A stretch of DNA of 64,000 bases from Variovorax sp. 54 (lineage in GTDB: Bacteria; Pseudomonadota; Gammaproteobacteria; Burkholderiales; Burkholderiaceae_C). A program made the position numbers and the translations under genes. Positions 8,150 through 16,076 of the stretch are shown here, piece by piece (the first letter of the stretch is position 1; each line of letters starts with the position of its first letter). The DNA is taken from positions 2,356,001-2,420,000 of the forward strand of contig NZ_PEFF01000001.1 in NCBI RefSeq assembly GCF_002754375.1, given 5' to 3'. Below the pieces are notes generated by a model, which was not told the DNA's origin, did not search any database, and saw only the letters and a list, made by a program, of their open reading frames with translations.

Positions 8150-9130
8150 ATGACACGTCTTTCTTCAACGCTCGGCATTGCACTCGCTGCCCTGTTCGCT
8201 CTGCCCGCCGCCGCGCAACAAGCATCGGCCGACTACCCCTCGCAACCCGTCACGCTCGTCGTGCCCTTCCCCGCCGGTGGCATCACCGACAACATCGCGC
8301 GGCTGGTCGCGCAGGAACTCGGCACCGCCTGGGGCAAGCCCGTCGTCGTCGACAACCGCGTGGGCGCCAGCGGCACCATCGGCGCCGCCGCCGTCGCGCG
8401 CGCACCGAAGGACGGCCACACCGCCCTCTTCACCATTACCACGCACGTGCAGATGCCCGCGCTGCAGCGCAAGCTCTCGTACGACGCGGTGAAAGACTTC
8501 GCGGCCGTGTCGCAGATCGGCATCTCGACCTCGGCCCTGGTCGTGACGCCCGACGTGCCCGCCAAGACGCTGGCCGAACTCGTCACGCTGCTCAAGGCCG
8601 AGCCCGGCAAATACGCATACGGCTCGACCGGCGTCGCGACCACCTCGCACATCTACGGCGAGCTGCTCAAGAAAGAGGCCGGCGTCGACATGCCGCATGT
8701 GCCCTACAAGGGCGCCGCGCCCATGGTGACCGACCTGCTCGGCGGCCACATCCGCGTGGCCGTGCTCGACACCGGCACCGCCCTGCCCTACCTGCAAAGC
8801 GGCAAGCTGCGCGCGCTGGCGGCACTGGGCACGCAGCGCTCGGCCACGCTGCCGCAGGTGCCGACCTTCCAGCAGGCGGGCTACGCGGGCTTCGAGCCTT
8901 ACGCGTGGATTGCGCTCTTCCTGCCGGCCGGCACGCCGCAGCCGCGCGTGGACAAGATGTCGAAGGCCGTCGCCGCCATCATCGCCAAGCCCGAAGTGCA
9001 AAAGAAGATGCGCGACATGAACATCGAACCCGTGGGCAGCACCGCTGCCGAGTTTGCCGTGGTGCTGCGCCAGGACGCCGACACCTGGAAGCGCGTGATC
9101 GACAAGACCGGCATCCGCCTGGAGGACTGA
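8150..9130 (+). CDS. Bug/TctC-family periplasmic solute receptor
   Basis: A 326-residue Bug receptor, paralogous to the preceding gene. MTRLSSTLGIALAALFAL with PAAAQQ gives a clear signal peptide, which fixes the start at 8150. The mature protein begins YPSQPVTLVVPFPAGGITDNIARLV and later has YGSTGVATTSHIYGEL and VPYKGAAPMVTDLLGG. It lies between another Bug gene and a CoA-transferase gene, with 11 nt and 3 nt gaps, so all are co-transcribed. It probably delivers a carboxylate related to the CoA-transferase substrate, by inference from context. Confidence 0.93.
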   Translation: MTRLSSTLGIALAALFALPAAAQQASADYPSQPVTLVVPFPAGGITDNIARLVAQELGTAWGKPVVVDNRVGASGTIGAAAVARAPKDGHTALFTITTHVQMPALQRKLSYDAVKDFAAVSQIGISTSALVVTPDVPAKTLAELVTLLKAEPGKYAYGSTGVATTSHIYGELLKKEAGVDMPHVPYKGAAPMVTDLLGGHIRVAVLDTGTALPYLQSGKLRALAALGTQRSATLPQVPTFQQAGYAGFEPYAWIALFLPAGTPQPRVDKMSKAVAAIIAKPEVQKKMRDMNIEPVGSTAAEFAVVLRQDADTWKRVIDKTGIRLED

Positions 9131-9133
9131 CCG

Positions 9134-10348
9134 ATGACGCCCCCTCCACTTTTTCGCGGCGCCCTCGAAGGCGTCAAGGTGCTCGATCTGTCGTCCGTGG
9201 TGCTCGGCCCGCTGGCCAGTCAGATGCTGGCCGACATGGGCGCCGACGTCATCAAGGTCGAGGCGCCGCAGGGCGACCTGGCCCGCTCGGTCGGGCCTGC
9301 GCGCCACAAGGGCATGTCGTCGCTGTACCTGTCGTGCAACCGGAACAAACGCAGCCTCGTGCTCGACCTGAAGCAGCCCGCCGCGCGCGAGGTGCTCGAC
9401 ACGCTGGTGCGCGGCAGCGACGTGCTCGTGCATTCGGTACGCACCGATGCAGCGGCGCGCATCGGCATCGACGCGGCGCGGCTGCTGGAACTCAACCCGC
9501 GCCTCGTGAGCGCGCACGTCAAGGGCTTCTCGGACGAGGGGCCGTATGCGGGCCTGCCGGCTTTCGACGACATCATCCAGGCTGCGTCGGGCCTGGCGCA
9601 GCTGCAATCGATCTACACCGGCGAGCCGCGCTACATGCCCGCGCTCGTGGCCGACAAGACCACCGCGCTGTACGCTGCGTACGCCATCGTCACCGCGCTG
9701 TTCCACCGCGAACGCAGCGGCCAGGGGCAGGCCGTCGACGTGCCGATGTTCGAGACCATGACCGCCTTCAACATGGTGGAGCACCTGTGGGGCCACACCT
9801 TCCAGCCGCCCATCGACGACATGGTCTACGGCTCGATCCGCTCCGGCGTGCGCAAGCCCTTTCGCACCGCCGACGGCTACATCGCGCTGGTGCCCTACAC
9901 CGACGCGCAGTGGCTGCGCTTCTTCGAGGTGGTGGGCCGGCCCGAGCTGCGCGAGGACGAACGCTTTGCCACGCTGGCCGCGCGCGTGCGCAACCACACG
10001 GTGGTGTTCGGTGAGCTGGAGCGCGCCACCGGCGCGCGCACCACGGCCGAGTGGGTTTCTGCCTTCCGCCAGGCCGACATTCCGGCGATGCCGATCCAGA
10101 CGCTGCAGCAGCTGCCCGACGATCCGCAGCTGAAAGCCAGCGGCCTGTGGCACGACGCCGAGCACCCGACCGAGGGCACGCTGCGTTTTCCCGGCGTGCC
10201 GTTCACGCTGTCGGCCACCCCGGGCGGCGTGCAGCGGCTCGCGCCGTCGTTGGGGGAGCACACGGACGAGGTGCTGGGGGAGTTCGGGTTTGAGCGGGCG
10301 GCGGTGGATGCGCTGGTGAGCGCGGGGGTGGTGGCGCGGGCCGAGTGA
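9134..10348 (+). CDS. CaiB/BaiF family (type III) CoA-transferase
   Basis: A 404-residue family III CoA-transferase, paralogous to 3894-5117. LEGVKVLDLSSVVLGPLA and ADMGADVIKVEAPQGD form the N-terminal CoA-binding part, and the probable nucleophile is D174 in MPALVADKTTALY. The FDDIIQAASGLAQL segment matches the earlier gene almost residue for residue. It starts 3 nt after the Bug stop and is the last gene of the operon. Convergent with the small gene pair ending at 10362. It is likely to charge the transported acid, probably using succinyl-CoA or the pathway product as donor. Confidence 0.92.
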   Translation: MTPPPLFRGALEGVKVLDLSSVVLGPLASQMLADMGADVIKVEAPQGDLARSVGPARHKGMSSLYLSCNRNKRSLVLDLKQPAAREVLDTLVRGSDVLVHSVRTDAAARIGIDAARLLELNPRLVSAHVKGFSDEGPYAGLPAFDDIIQAASGLAQLQSIYTGEPRYMPALVADKTTALYAAYAIVTALFHRERSGQGQAVDVPMFETMTAFNMVEHLWGHTFQPPIDDMVYGSIRSGVRKPFRTADGYIALVPYTDAQWLRFFEVVGRPELREDERFATLAARVRNHTVVFGELERATGARTTAEWVSAFRQADIPAMPIQTLQQLPDDPQLKASGLWHDAEHPTEGTLRFPGVPFTLSATPGGVQRLAPSLGEHTDEVLGEFGFERAAVDALVSAGVVARAE

Positions 10349-10361
10349 GCGCCCGACCCGC

Positions 10362-10817
10362 CTACTTGAACTGGCCGTCGGCCGCAGAGATCCGCAGTTG
10401 CTCTGCGCGCTGGTTGTTGAGCTCGGCCACGCAGGCCGCGCGCCGCATCTCGAGCGCGTTGCCGATCGCCGTGCCGCCCACGGACTTGGCGTAGGCGCAG
10501 TGGTCCTCCCGGTACCTGGCGAAGGACTTCCTCGCGGCGGCCAGCTTGGCCTTGGTGGCTGCGATGTAGGGAGGCTCGATGTCCCACTTGGCGATGGCGC
10601 GCAGCAGGTTCGCTTCTGCACGCTTCAAGTGGGTCTCGCTTTCCACTTCCTTCTTGTCCAGGCATTCACGGACGTCAGCCATCGAGAAAAATTCATTCCC
10701 GCACGCCAGCCGGATCGCGTATTCGCTCTGCACCACACGGGACGCACGGGACGGCGCTGCAATGGCAGACACGCTGCAGAGAATCGTCGCCACAAGAATT
10801 ACCGAGCGCATGTTCAT
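10362..10817 (-). CDS. LprI-like (DUF1311-type) secreted protein, possible immunity factor
   Basis: A 151-residue exported protein. MNMRSVILVATILCSVSAIAA is a signal peptide. The mature part has paired cysteines (LACGNEF, VRECLDKK, DHCAYAK, AACVAEL) in a charged helical frame, with GGTAIGNALEMRRAACV resembling the GG-Cys-Arg pattern of LprI-type lysozyme inhibitors. The start at 10817 overlaps the upstream stop codon in ATGA, so it is translationally coupled to the transglycosylase/LysM protein encoded just before it. A periplasmic inhibitor of lysozyme-like enzymes next to a muramidase-type protein suggests an effector and immunity pair, by inference. Confidence 0.72.
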   Translation of the reverse strand: MNMRSVILVATILCSVSAIAAPSRASRVVQSEYAIRLACGNEFFSMADVRECLDKKEVESETHLKRAEANLLRAIAKWDIEPPYIAATKAKLAAARKSFARYREDHCAYAKSVGGTAIGNALEMRRAACVAELNNQRAEQLRISAADGQFK

Positions 10818-11539
10818 TCCCTTCCGCTGAGCACGAGTGACAGCGTTGTGTTGATCTTCGTCCTGTACGTGGCGTCGCCGCCGCCGTTGTACCGCCCCAC
10901 GAGCAACGCCGGCGTCATGGGCCGCCAACCCACGATGACGCGTTGGAGCACGGCCTTCTGGCACTTCAGGACTTGCCCGACGCGCAGAGTACCGGCCGTC
11001 GGGTTCAGCCTTTTCATGATCTCGGTGGTCGAGCCGTTGGCGCGCGCGATCTTGTCGAGGCTGTCTCCAGGCTGGGCGGTCACCTCAAAAACCGAAGACC
11101 CCGCGGGCGACACGCTGCGGTGCTCGTAGTACGCCGCCTTCATCAGAAGATAGCCGATGCCAGCCCGGATGTTGTGCGACGGAACCGTGCGAACAGACAG
11201 CACGGTCAGTCGCTCTTTCCAGATCGGCGGCAGGATCAGGTCGCCACCCTCATTACCGGAGAGCAGTGCATCCATGCCGGCGTCGCCGACAACGCCGATC
11301 TGCATCGGCTTGATGAGCCACTGGGGATTGCCCGCCCCGGACTCGACCCACACCATCGCCTTGACGACCCGCCAATCCAACGGCATGTACCCGGTGGTGG
11401 TCGCCAGGTGCTGGTTGAACTCACTGACAGCGGTTCTGATCTCTCGGTCCCAGATGTCCCACTTCGGGTCTCCGGGTGCGCGAAGGATTCCCTCCATCCA
11501 CTTGTCGAACCCGCTCTTCAGCGCTGCTTGCGTTGCCAC
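10814..11539 (-). CDS. Lytic transglycosylase-like protein with LysM domain
   Basis: A 241-residue protein if the GTG at 11539 is used. That start is preferred because AAGGGGGAG ends 5 nt upstream; the open frame extends to 11662. Residues about 60-160 resemble the SLT lysozyme fold, with the catalytic Glu expected in VWVESGAGNPQW and the KPMQIG motif after it. Residues about 160-205 are a LysM peptidoglycan-binding repeat with QPGDSLDKIARANG and LRVGQVLKC. There is no signal peptide with this start, unlike housekeeping transglycosylases. That, and the overlapping LprI-like gene, suggest an effector exported by a dedicated secretion system. No secretion genes are in the window. Confidence 0.75.
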   Translation of the reverse strand: MATQAALKSGFDKWMEGILRAPGDPKWDIWDREIRTAVSEFNQHLATTTGYMPLDWRVVKAMVWVESGAGNPQWLIKPMQIGVVGDAGMDALLSGNEGGDLILPPIWKERLTVLSVRTVPSHNIRAGIGYLLMKAAYYEHRSVSPAGSSVFEVTAQPGDSLDKIARANGSTTEIMKRLNPTAGTLRVGQVLKCQKAVLQRVIVGWRPMTPALLVGRYNGGGDATYRTKINTTLSLVLSGRE

Positions 11540-11722
11540 AACCACTCCCCCTTTGATCGTTTCTTTTCGGTCCAAACGATTCTTCTCAAGGGGGCGGCAA
11601 AGCGCCAGCGATGTGTAAATTTCGCGCCGCATGTATCGCGCATTTACAGGGCCGCCGAACACACCTGTACGCCCAGCCCCACGAGATATGCGCAGGCGCT
11701 TGCAAACAGGTGTTGTCTCGAA

Positions 11723-12709
11723 CTATTCGGGCTTCAGGTTCATGTCCTTGATGAGCCGCGACCACAACAGGTTCTCGCGCCGCACCGCCGCCATCAACTC
11801 ACCCGGCCCTTCACCCGAAGGCTCCAGCCCCAGCCCGATCATGCGTTCCTGCAGATCAGGCTGCGCCACGGCCTGACGCACCGCGCCGGCCAGCTTGTCG
11901 ATGGCCGGTTGCGGCGTGCCCGTGGGCGCGAAGAAACCCCAGAAGCCGCCGTGCTCGTAGCCCTTGAAGCCCTGCTCGGTGAAGGTGGGGATCTGCGGCG
12001 CGAGCGGCATGCGGCGCGTGCCGAACACGCCCAGCAATTTCGCGCGGCCCGACTTCGCGTGCGGCAGCGCCTCGCCCATGGTGACGAAGCCGCCCTGCAC
12101 CTGGCCGCCGAGGATGTCGATCATCAGCGGCGCGCCGCCCTTGTAGGGCACGTGCGTCATCTGCAGGCCTTCATCGCGCATCAGCTTCTCGCCGTAGAGG
12201 TGGCCCGACGAGCCCTGCCCCGCCGAGCCGAAGCTCAGCTTGCCGGGCTGCGCCTTGGCCATGGCGACGAACTCGCGCATGCTCTTGGCCGGCACGCCCT
12301 CGCCCACCGCGAACACGAGCAGGCCGTAGTTCGACAGCGACACGGGCGCGAAGTCCTTGAACACGTCGTAGCCCGGCTTGGCCATCAGCAGCGGCGCGAG
12401 CACGAAGGAGTTGACCGCGAACAGCAGCGTGTGCCCATCGGCCGGCGCCTTGGCCACGAAGGACGCGGCAATGGCGCCGTTGGCACCCGGCTTCGGGTCG
12501 ATGAGCACTGGCTGGCCCAGCGGCTTGGCGATGCGTTCGCCGATGGTGCGTGCGATGCCGTCGACCAGCCCACCGGCCGCCGACGACACGATGACCTTGA
12601 TCGGCTGGGTCGGGTAGGCGTCGGCCGCCTGCGCCTTCGGCAGGGCACCGAGCGCGGGGGCCAGCAGTCCGCTCGCGCCCCATTGCGCGAATCGACGTCG
12701 TTGCAGCAT
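11723..12709 (-). CDS. Bug/TctC-family periplasmic solute receptor
   Basis: A 328-residue Bug receptor. MLQRRRFAQWGASGLLAPAL begins a signal with an arginine-rich start, so Tat or Sec export is possible, and DAYPTQPIKVIVSSAAGG follows. The usual PYPAGG is altered to SSAAGG. Later motifs are SFGSAGQGSSGHLYGEK and VPYKGGAPLMIDILGG. The start at 12709 follows an AGGAGACATCTTC leader, a good ribosome-binding site. It lies 41 nt downstream of the acyl-CoA synthetase gene on the same strand and forms an operon with it and with another Bug gene at 14892-15884. Confidence 0.92.
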   Translation of the reverse strand: MLQRRRFAQWGASGLLAPALGALPKAQAADAYPTQPIKVIVSSAAGGLVDGIARTIGERIAKPLGQPVLIDPKPGANGAIAASFVAKAPADGHTLLFAVNSFVLAPLLMAKPGYDVFKDFAPVSLSNYGLLVFAVGEGVPAKSMREFVAMAKAQPGKLSFGSAGQGSSGHLYGEKLMRDEGLQMTHVPYKGGAPLMIDILGGQVQGGFVTMGEALPHAKSGRAKLLGVFGTRRMPLAPQIPTFTEQGFKGYEHGGFWGFFAPTGTPQPAIDKLAGAVRQAVAQPDLQERMIGLGLEPSGEGPGELMAAVRRENLLWSRLIKDMNLKPE

Positions 12710-12750
12710 GAAGATGTCTCCTGTTGGTTTTCTTGAAGGTGAAGTTCTGC

Positions 12751-14871
12751 TTAACCCGCAGCGCCCCACACGGCCAGCGCATCGAGCGCCTCGACCGTGC
12801 GGCCGTCCACCCGCAGCGGGTTGACTTCGAGCGAGACCAGCTCGGGCCCGAGTGCGAGCGCCGCGTTGCCGATGGCGGCCACGGCTTCGGCGATGGCGTC
12901 GCGGTCGGCCGCGGGTGCGCCGCGCCAGCCGTCGAGCAGGCGCGCACCGCGCAGCTCGGCCAGCATGTCCTGCACCTCGGCAGGCGTCACGGGCAGCAGG
13001 CGCAGGCTGGTGTCGCGCAACGCCTCGACCCAGATGCCGCCGAGCCCCACGGCGAGCGCCGGGCCCCACTGCGGATCGCGCACGGTGCCGACGAAGAGCT
13101 CGAGCCCGCCGGGGCGCATCGGCGCGACGAGGATGCCGTCGATCTCGGCCTCGGGCCGCGCCGCGCGCACGCGGGCGTCCATCGCCAGCCAGGCCGCGCG
13201 CACCGCGTCGGCGCCCTGCAGGTTGAGCGCCACGCCGCCGACCTCGGTCTTGTGCGCGATCTGCGCCGAGGCGATCTTCAGCACGACCGGGCCGCCGATT
13301 TCTTCTGCGAAGCGCGCGGCTTCGTCGGCGCTGCGCGACAGCCGAACGGGCACGACCGGCACGCCGCGCTGCGAGAGCCACTCGAGCGTCTCGCGCTCCG
13401 AACGCAAGGGCTGCGTGGGTGGCGTGGCCGGCACCGCAGCGGCAGTGCTCTTTGCTTGTTGACGCCGACGCAGCGTTTCAGACCAGCGGTGCACCGCGCC
13501 TGCCGCGCTCATCGCGTGGTGGATGCCGCAGGCGATGTGGCGGATGCCGGTCTCGGCGATGAGCTCGCGCGACCGCTCGCTCACCTGCATCACGTAGTGG
13601 CTGCAGACGATCGCGGGCACCGGGCTGGCGGCCAGCCCGCGTGCCACCTGCGCGAGCACGGCGCGGTTGAGCGGCGTGTCGTTCGCCGGTGCGTTGGGCA
13701 CGTCGGCCACGACGATGGCGGCGCCCAGCGCGGGGTCGCGCACCAGCGCTTCGAGCGCGTTGCCGAACAGCTCGGGCTGCAGCATGGCGGCGCCGGTCAC
13801 GTCGAGCGGGTTCTGCGGCGTGCCGTAGCCCGGCAGCACCTCGCGCAGCGCGGCCTCGGTGGTGGGCGCGAGCGGCGTGAGCACCAGGCCTTCTTCCTCG
13901 GCGCGCTCGGCAAAGATCTCGCACATGCCGCCCGACATCGACACGGCCGCCAGCCCGCCGGCCGCGAAAGGCCCGGTCATGCTGGCGAAGGCGGCGGTGA
14001 ACACCAGGTCTTCGATGGAGCGCACGCGCATCAGGCCCAGTCGCTGGCACATGGCGTCGAACACGCGGTCGTCGCCCACCAGCGAGCCGGTGTGGGCCTG
14101 CGCGGCCTGCGCCGTGATCTCGCTGCTGCCCATCTTCAGCACCACGATGGGCTTGGCCACGGCCAGCGCGCGCTCGGCCGCGGCGGCAAAGCGCTGCGGG
14201 TCGCGCACGGTCTCGGCGAACACGGCAATGGAACGCGTGTGCTCGTCGTCCACCAGGTAGTCGATGACCTCGGCGATGTCGATGTCCGACTCGTTGCCGG
14301 TCGAGACCATGCGGCTCAGGCCGATGCCGTGCACCTGCGCCATGAACGACAGCTGCCCCGCGAGCGCGCCGCTTTGCGACACGATGCCCAGCGTGCCCGC
14401 CGGCAGCGGCTCGCGCAGCGAGGCGGTCCACACGGCCGAGCGGTCGACGTAGTTGACGAAGCCCAGGCAGTTGGGCCCGAGGATGCGCAGGCCGCGCGAT
14501 CGCGCCTTGGCCGTGAGCTGGTGCTGGCGCTCGCGGCCTTCCTCGCCGGCCTCGGCAAAGCCCGAGCTCAGCAGCACCGCGTTGCCGATGCCCGCGCGCT
14601 GCAGGTCGGCCAGTGCGTCGTCGAGCGCATCGGCCGGCACCATGAGCAGCGCCGTGTCGACCGGCTCGCCGATGGCCTCGGCCGAGGTGGCCGCCGCGAT
14701 GCCGTGGAAGCTGCCGCCGCGCCGGTTGACCGGGTAGAGCTTGCCCGCGTAGCCCAGCGTGCGCAGGCTGGCGAGCGCCGCGTTGGACCACACCGAGCGC
14801 TCGGTGGCGCCGACGAAGGCGATGGCCTTCGGGTGGAGGAAGCAGTGAAGAGAAGAGGAAGAAGAGGTCAT
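12751..14871 (-). CDS. ADP-forming acyl-CoA synthetase (CoA-binding plus ATP-grasp)
   Basis: A 706-residue fused acyl-CoA synthetase of the NDP-forming/Pat-like family. The N-terminal CoA-binding Rossmann domain starts FLHPKAIAFVGATERSVWSN. The succinyl-CoA-ligase-like flavodoxin domain contains SQSGALAGQLSFMAQ and the ILGPNCLGFVNY motif. The phosphohistidine motif corresponds to AHTGSLVGDD. After a linker, the ATP-grasp domain starts near QPLRSERETLEWLSQRG and holds VVLKIASAQIAHKTEVGGV. There is no C-terminal acetyltransferase domain. ATG at 14871 gives the natural N-terminus, although a strong Shine-Dalgarno is not visible. It is flanked by two Bug receptors, which suggests it activates the imported acid. 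Confidence 0.9.
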   Translation of the reverse strand: MTSSSSSLHCFLHPKAIAFVGATERSVWSNAALASLRTLGYAGKLYPVNRRGGSFHGIAAATSAEAIGEPVDTALLMVPADALDDALADLQRAGIGNAVLLSSGFAEAGEEGRERQHQLTAKARSRGLRILGPNCLGFVNYVDRSAVWTASLREPLPAGTLGIVSQSGALAGQLSFMAQVHGIGLSRMVSTGNESDIDIAEVIDYLVDDEHTRSIAVFAETVRDPQRFAAAAERALAVAKPIVVLKMGSSEITAQAAQAHTGSLVGDDRVFDAMCQRLGLMRVRSIEDLVFTAAFASMTGPFAAGGLAAVSMSGGMCEIFAERAEEEGLVLTPLAPTTEAALREVLPGYGTPQNPLDVTGAAMLQPELFGNALEALVRDPALGAAIVVADVPNAPANDTPLNRAVLAQVARGLAASPVPAIVCSHYVMQVSERSRELIAETGIRHIACGIHHAMSAAGAVHRWSETLRRRQQAKSTAAAVPATPPTQPLRSERETLEWLSQRGVPVVPVRLSRSADEAARFAEEIGGPVVLKIASAQIAHKTEVGGVALNLQGADAVRAAWLAMDARVRAARPEAEIDGILVAPMRPGGLELFVGTVRDPQWGPALAVGLGGIWVEALRDTSLRLLPVTPAEVQDMLAELRGARLLDGWRGAPAADRDAIAEAVAAIGNAALALGPELVSLEVNPLRVDGRTVEALDALAVWGAAG

Positions 14872-14891
14872 GGGAGGAAGGAAGGTCGGAT

Positions 14892-15884
14892 TCAGTCGTC
14901 GAGCTTGATGCGCAGGTCGCTCACGAAGCGCTTCTCGTCGGCGTAGGTCTTGTGCGCCCAGGCCGTGTACGCGGGGCTGTCCATGTAGAACCTGACGTAG
15001 TCGTTCAGGTCGAGCGTGCGAATGAACTCGGGGTCGTCCACCGCCTTGCGGAAGGCCTCCTGCAGCGCCTGCACCACCTTCGGGTCCATGCCGCGCGGTC
15101 CGGCGATGCCCCACGAACCATTGGCCACCACGTCGTAGCCCAGCTCCTTCACGGTCGGCACGTTCAGCCGCGTGGGGGAGCGCGCTTCATTGAAGGTGGC
15201 CAGCAGGCGCACGCGCCCGCCCGCCACGGAGGCGCCAAAGCCGGCCTCGGAGACCGCGTCCACATGGCCGCCCATGAGCGCGTTGTACAGCTCGGCCGCG
15301 CCCTTGAAGGGAATGAAGTTGAACTTCACGCCGGCCAGCGCCGCCAGCCGCTCCATCGACACGTGCGAGGTGCCGCCGCGCCCGGTGGTGCCGTACGACA
15401 CCTCGCCCGGCTTGGCCTTGGCCGCGGCCAGCAGCGCGTTCAGGTCTTTCCACGGGGCGTCCTGACGCACCGTGATGCCCAGCGTGGCGGCCGTCACGTT
15501 GGCCACGTAGGTGAAGTCGGTGGCCGGGTCGTAGCTCACCTTCTGCAGGTGCGGCAGCCGGTACAGCGAGCTCAGCATGAGCGACAGCGTGTAGCCGTCG
15601 GGCGCGGCCTTGCGCGCCATGGTGGTCGGCGCCAGCGTGGCGGCCACGCCGGGCTGGTTGAGGATCACGATCTGCTGCTTCAGCTCGCGCGAGGCTGCCA
15701 GGGCCAGCGCACGCGCCTGCACGTCGGTGGCGCCGCCCGCGGGGTACGGCACCAGCAGCGTGATCGGCTGCTTGCTGAACAGGCTCTGGGCGCGCGCCAT
15801 GAAGGGCAGCGCGGTGCCTGCCGCGGCAAGCGCGGCGCCGCCGAGCAGGCGGCGGCGGGTGGGGTCGGTGAAGAAGGAAGTCAT
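14892..15884 (-). CDS. Bug/TctC-family periplasmic solute receptor
   Basis: A 330-residue Bug receptor. The leader TDPTRRRLLGGAALAAAG has a twin-arginine-like RRRLLGG and a cleavage region FMARAQ. The mature start SKQPITLLVPYPAGGATDVQARAL is diagnostic, with VSYGTTGRGGTSHVSMERL and IPFKGAAELYNALMGG further on. It is the first gene of the unit 15884 to 11723 and is divergent from the acyl-CoA ligase at 16077. Operator site B1 (15950-15967) lies 65 nt upstream of its start, with GACCAT (complement of 15923-15928) in the -10 position. Confidence 0.93.
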   Translation of the reverse strand: MTSFFTDPTRRRLLGGAALAAAGTALPFMARAQSLFSKQPITLLVPYPAGGATDVQARALALAASRELKQQIVILNQPGVAATLAPTTMARKAAPDGYTLSLMLSSLYRLPHLQKVSYDPATDFTYVANVTAATLGITVRQDAPWKDLNALLAAAKAKPGEVSYGTTGRGGTSHVSMERLAALAGVKFNFIPFKGAAELYNALMGGHVDAVSEAGFGASVAGGRVRLLATFNEARSPTRLNVPTVKELGYDVVANGSWGIAGPRGMDPKVVQALQEAFRKAVDDPEFIRTLDLNDYVRFYMDSPAYTAWAHKTYADEKRFVSDLRIKLDD

Positions 15885-15949
15885 GGCGTGTCTCCGGTCG
15901 GTCGATCTATCGTTCTGCGGCGATGGTCGCGCGCAGCCCTTGCCCGGTC

Positions 15950-15967
15950 ACCGTCGCTTCCGACGAC
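15950..15967. promoter_or_regulatory. Operator site B1, towards the Bug receptor gene
   Basis: ACCGTCGCTTCCGACGAC; its complement GTCGTCGGAAGCGACGGT fits the shared core. On the minus strand GACCAT (complement of 15923-15928) begins 21 nt beyond it, in front of the receptor gene that starts at 15884. It is placed exactly 42 bp from site B2, which is four helical turns. Confidence 0.72.
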
Positions 15968-15991
15968 TTTGGCCACCGCGGCGCTTTCGAT

Positions 15992-16009
15992 CCCGTCGCT
16001 TCCGACGAT
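15992..16009. promoter_or_regulatory. Operator site B2, towards the acyl-CoA ligase gene
   Basis: CCCGTCGCTTCCGACGAT; its complement ATCGTCGGAAGCGACGGG fits the shared core. On the plus strand CATACT at 16031-16036 begins 21 nt beyond it, in front of the ligase gene at 16077. With B1 it makes a divergent control region where each gene has its own site. Confidence 0.75.
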
Positions 16010-16076
16010 GCCGGGGCGGCGCGTCCCTTCCATACTCGGTGCACAACAACGAACCGACCGACGGAGACCGCAGTCC

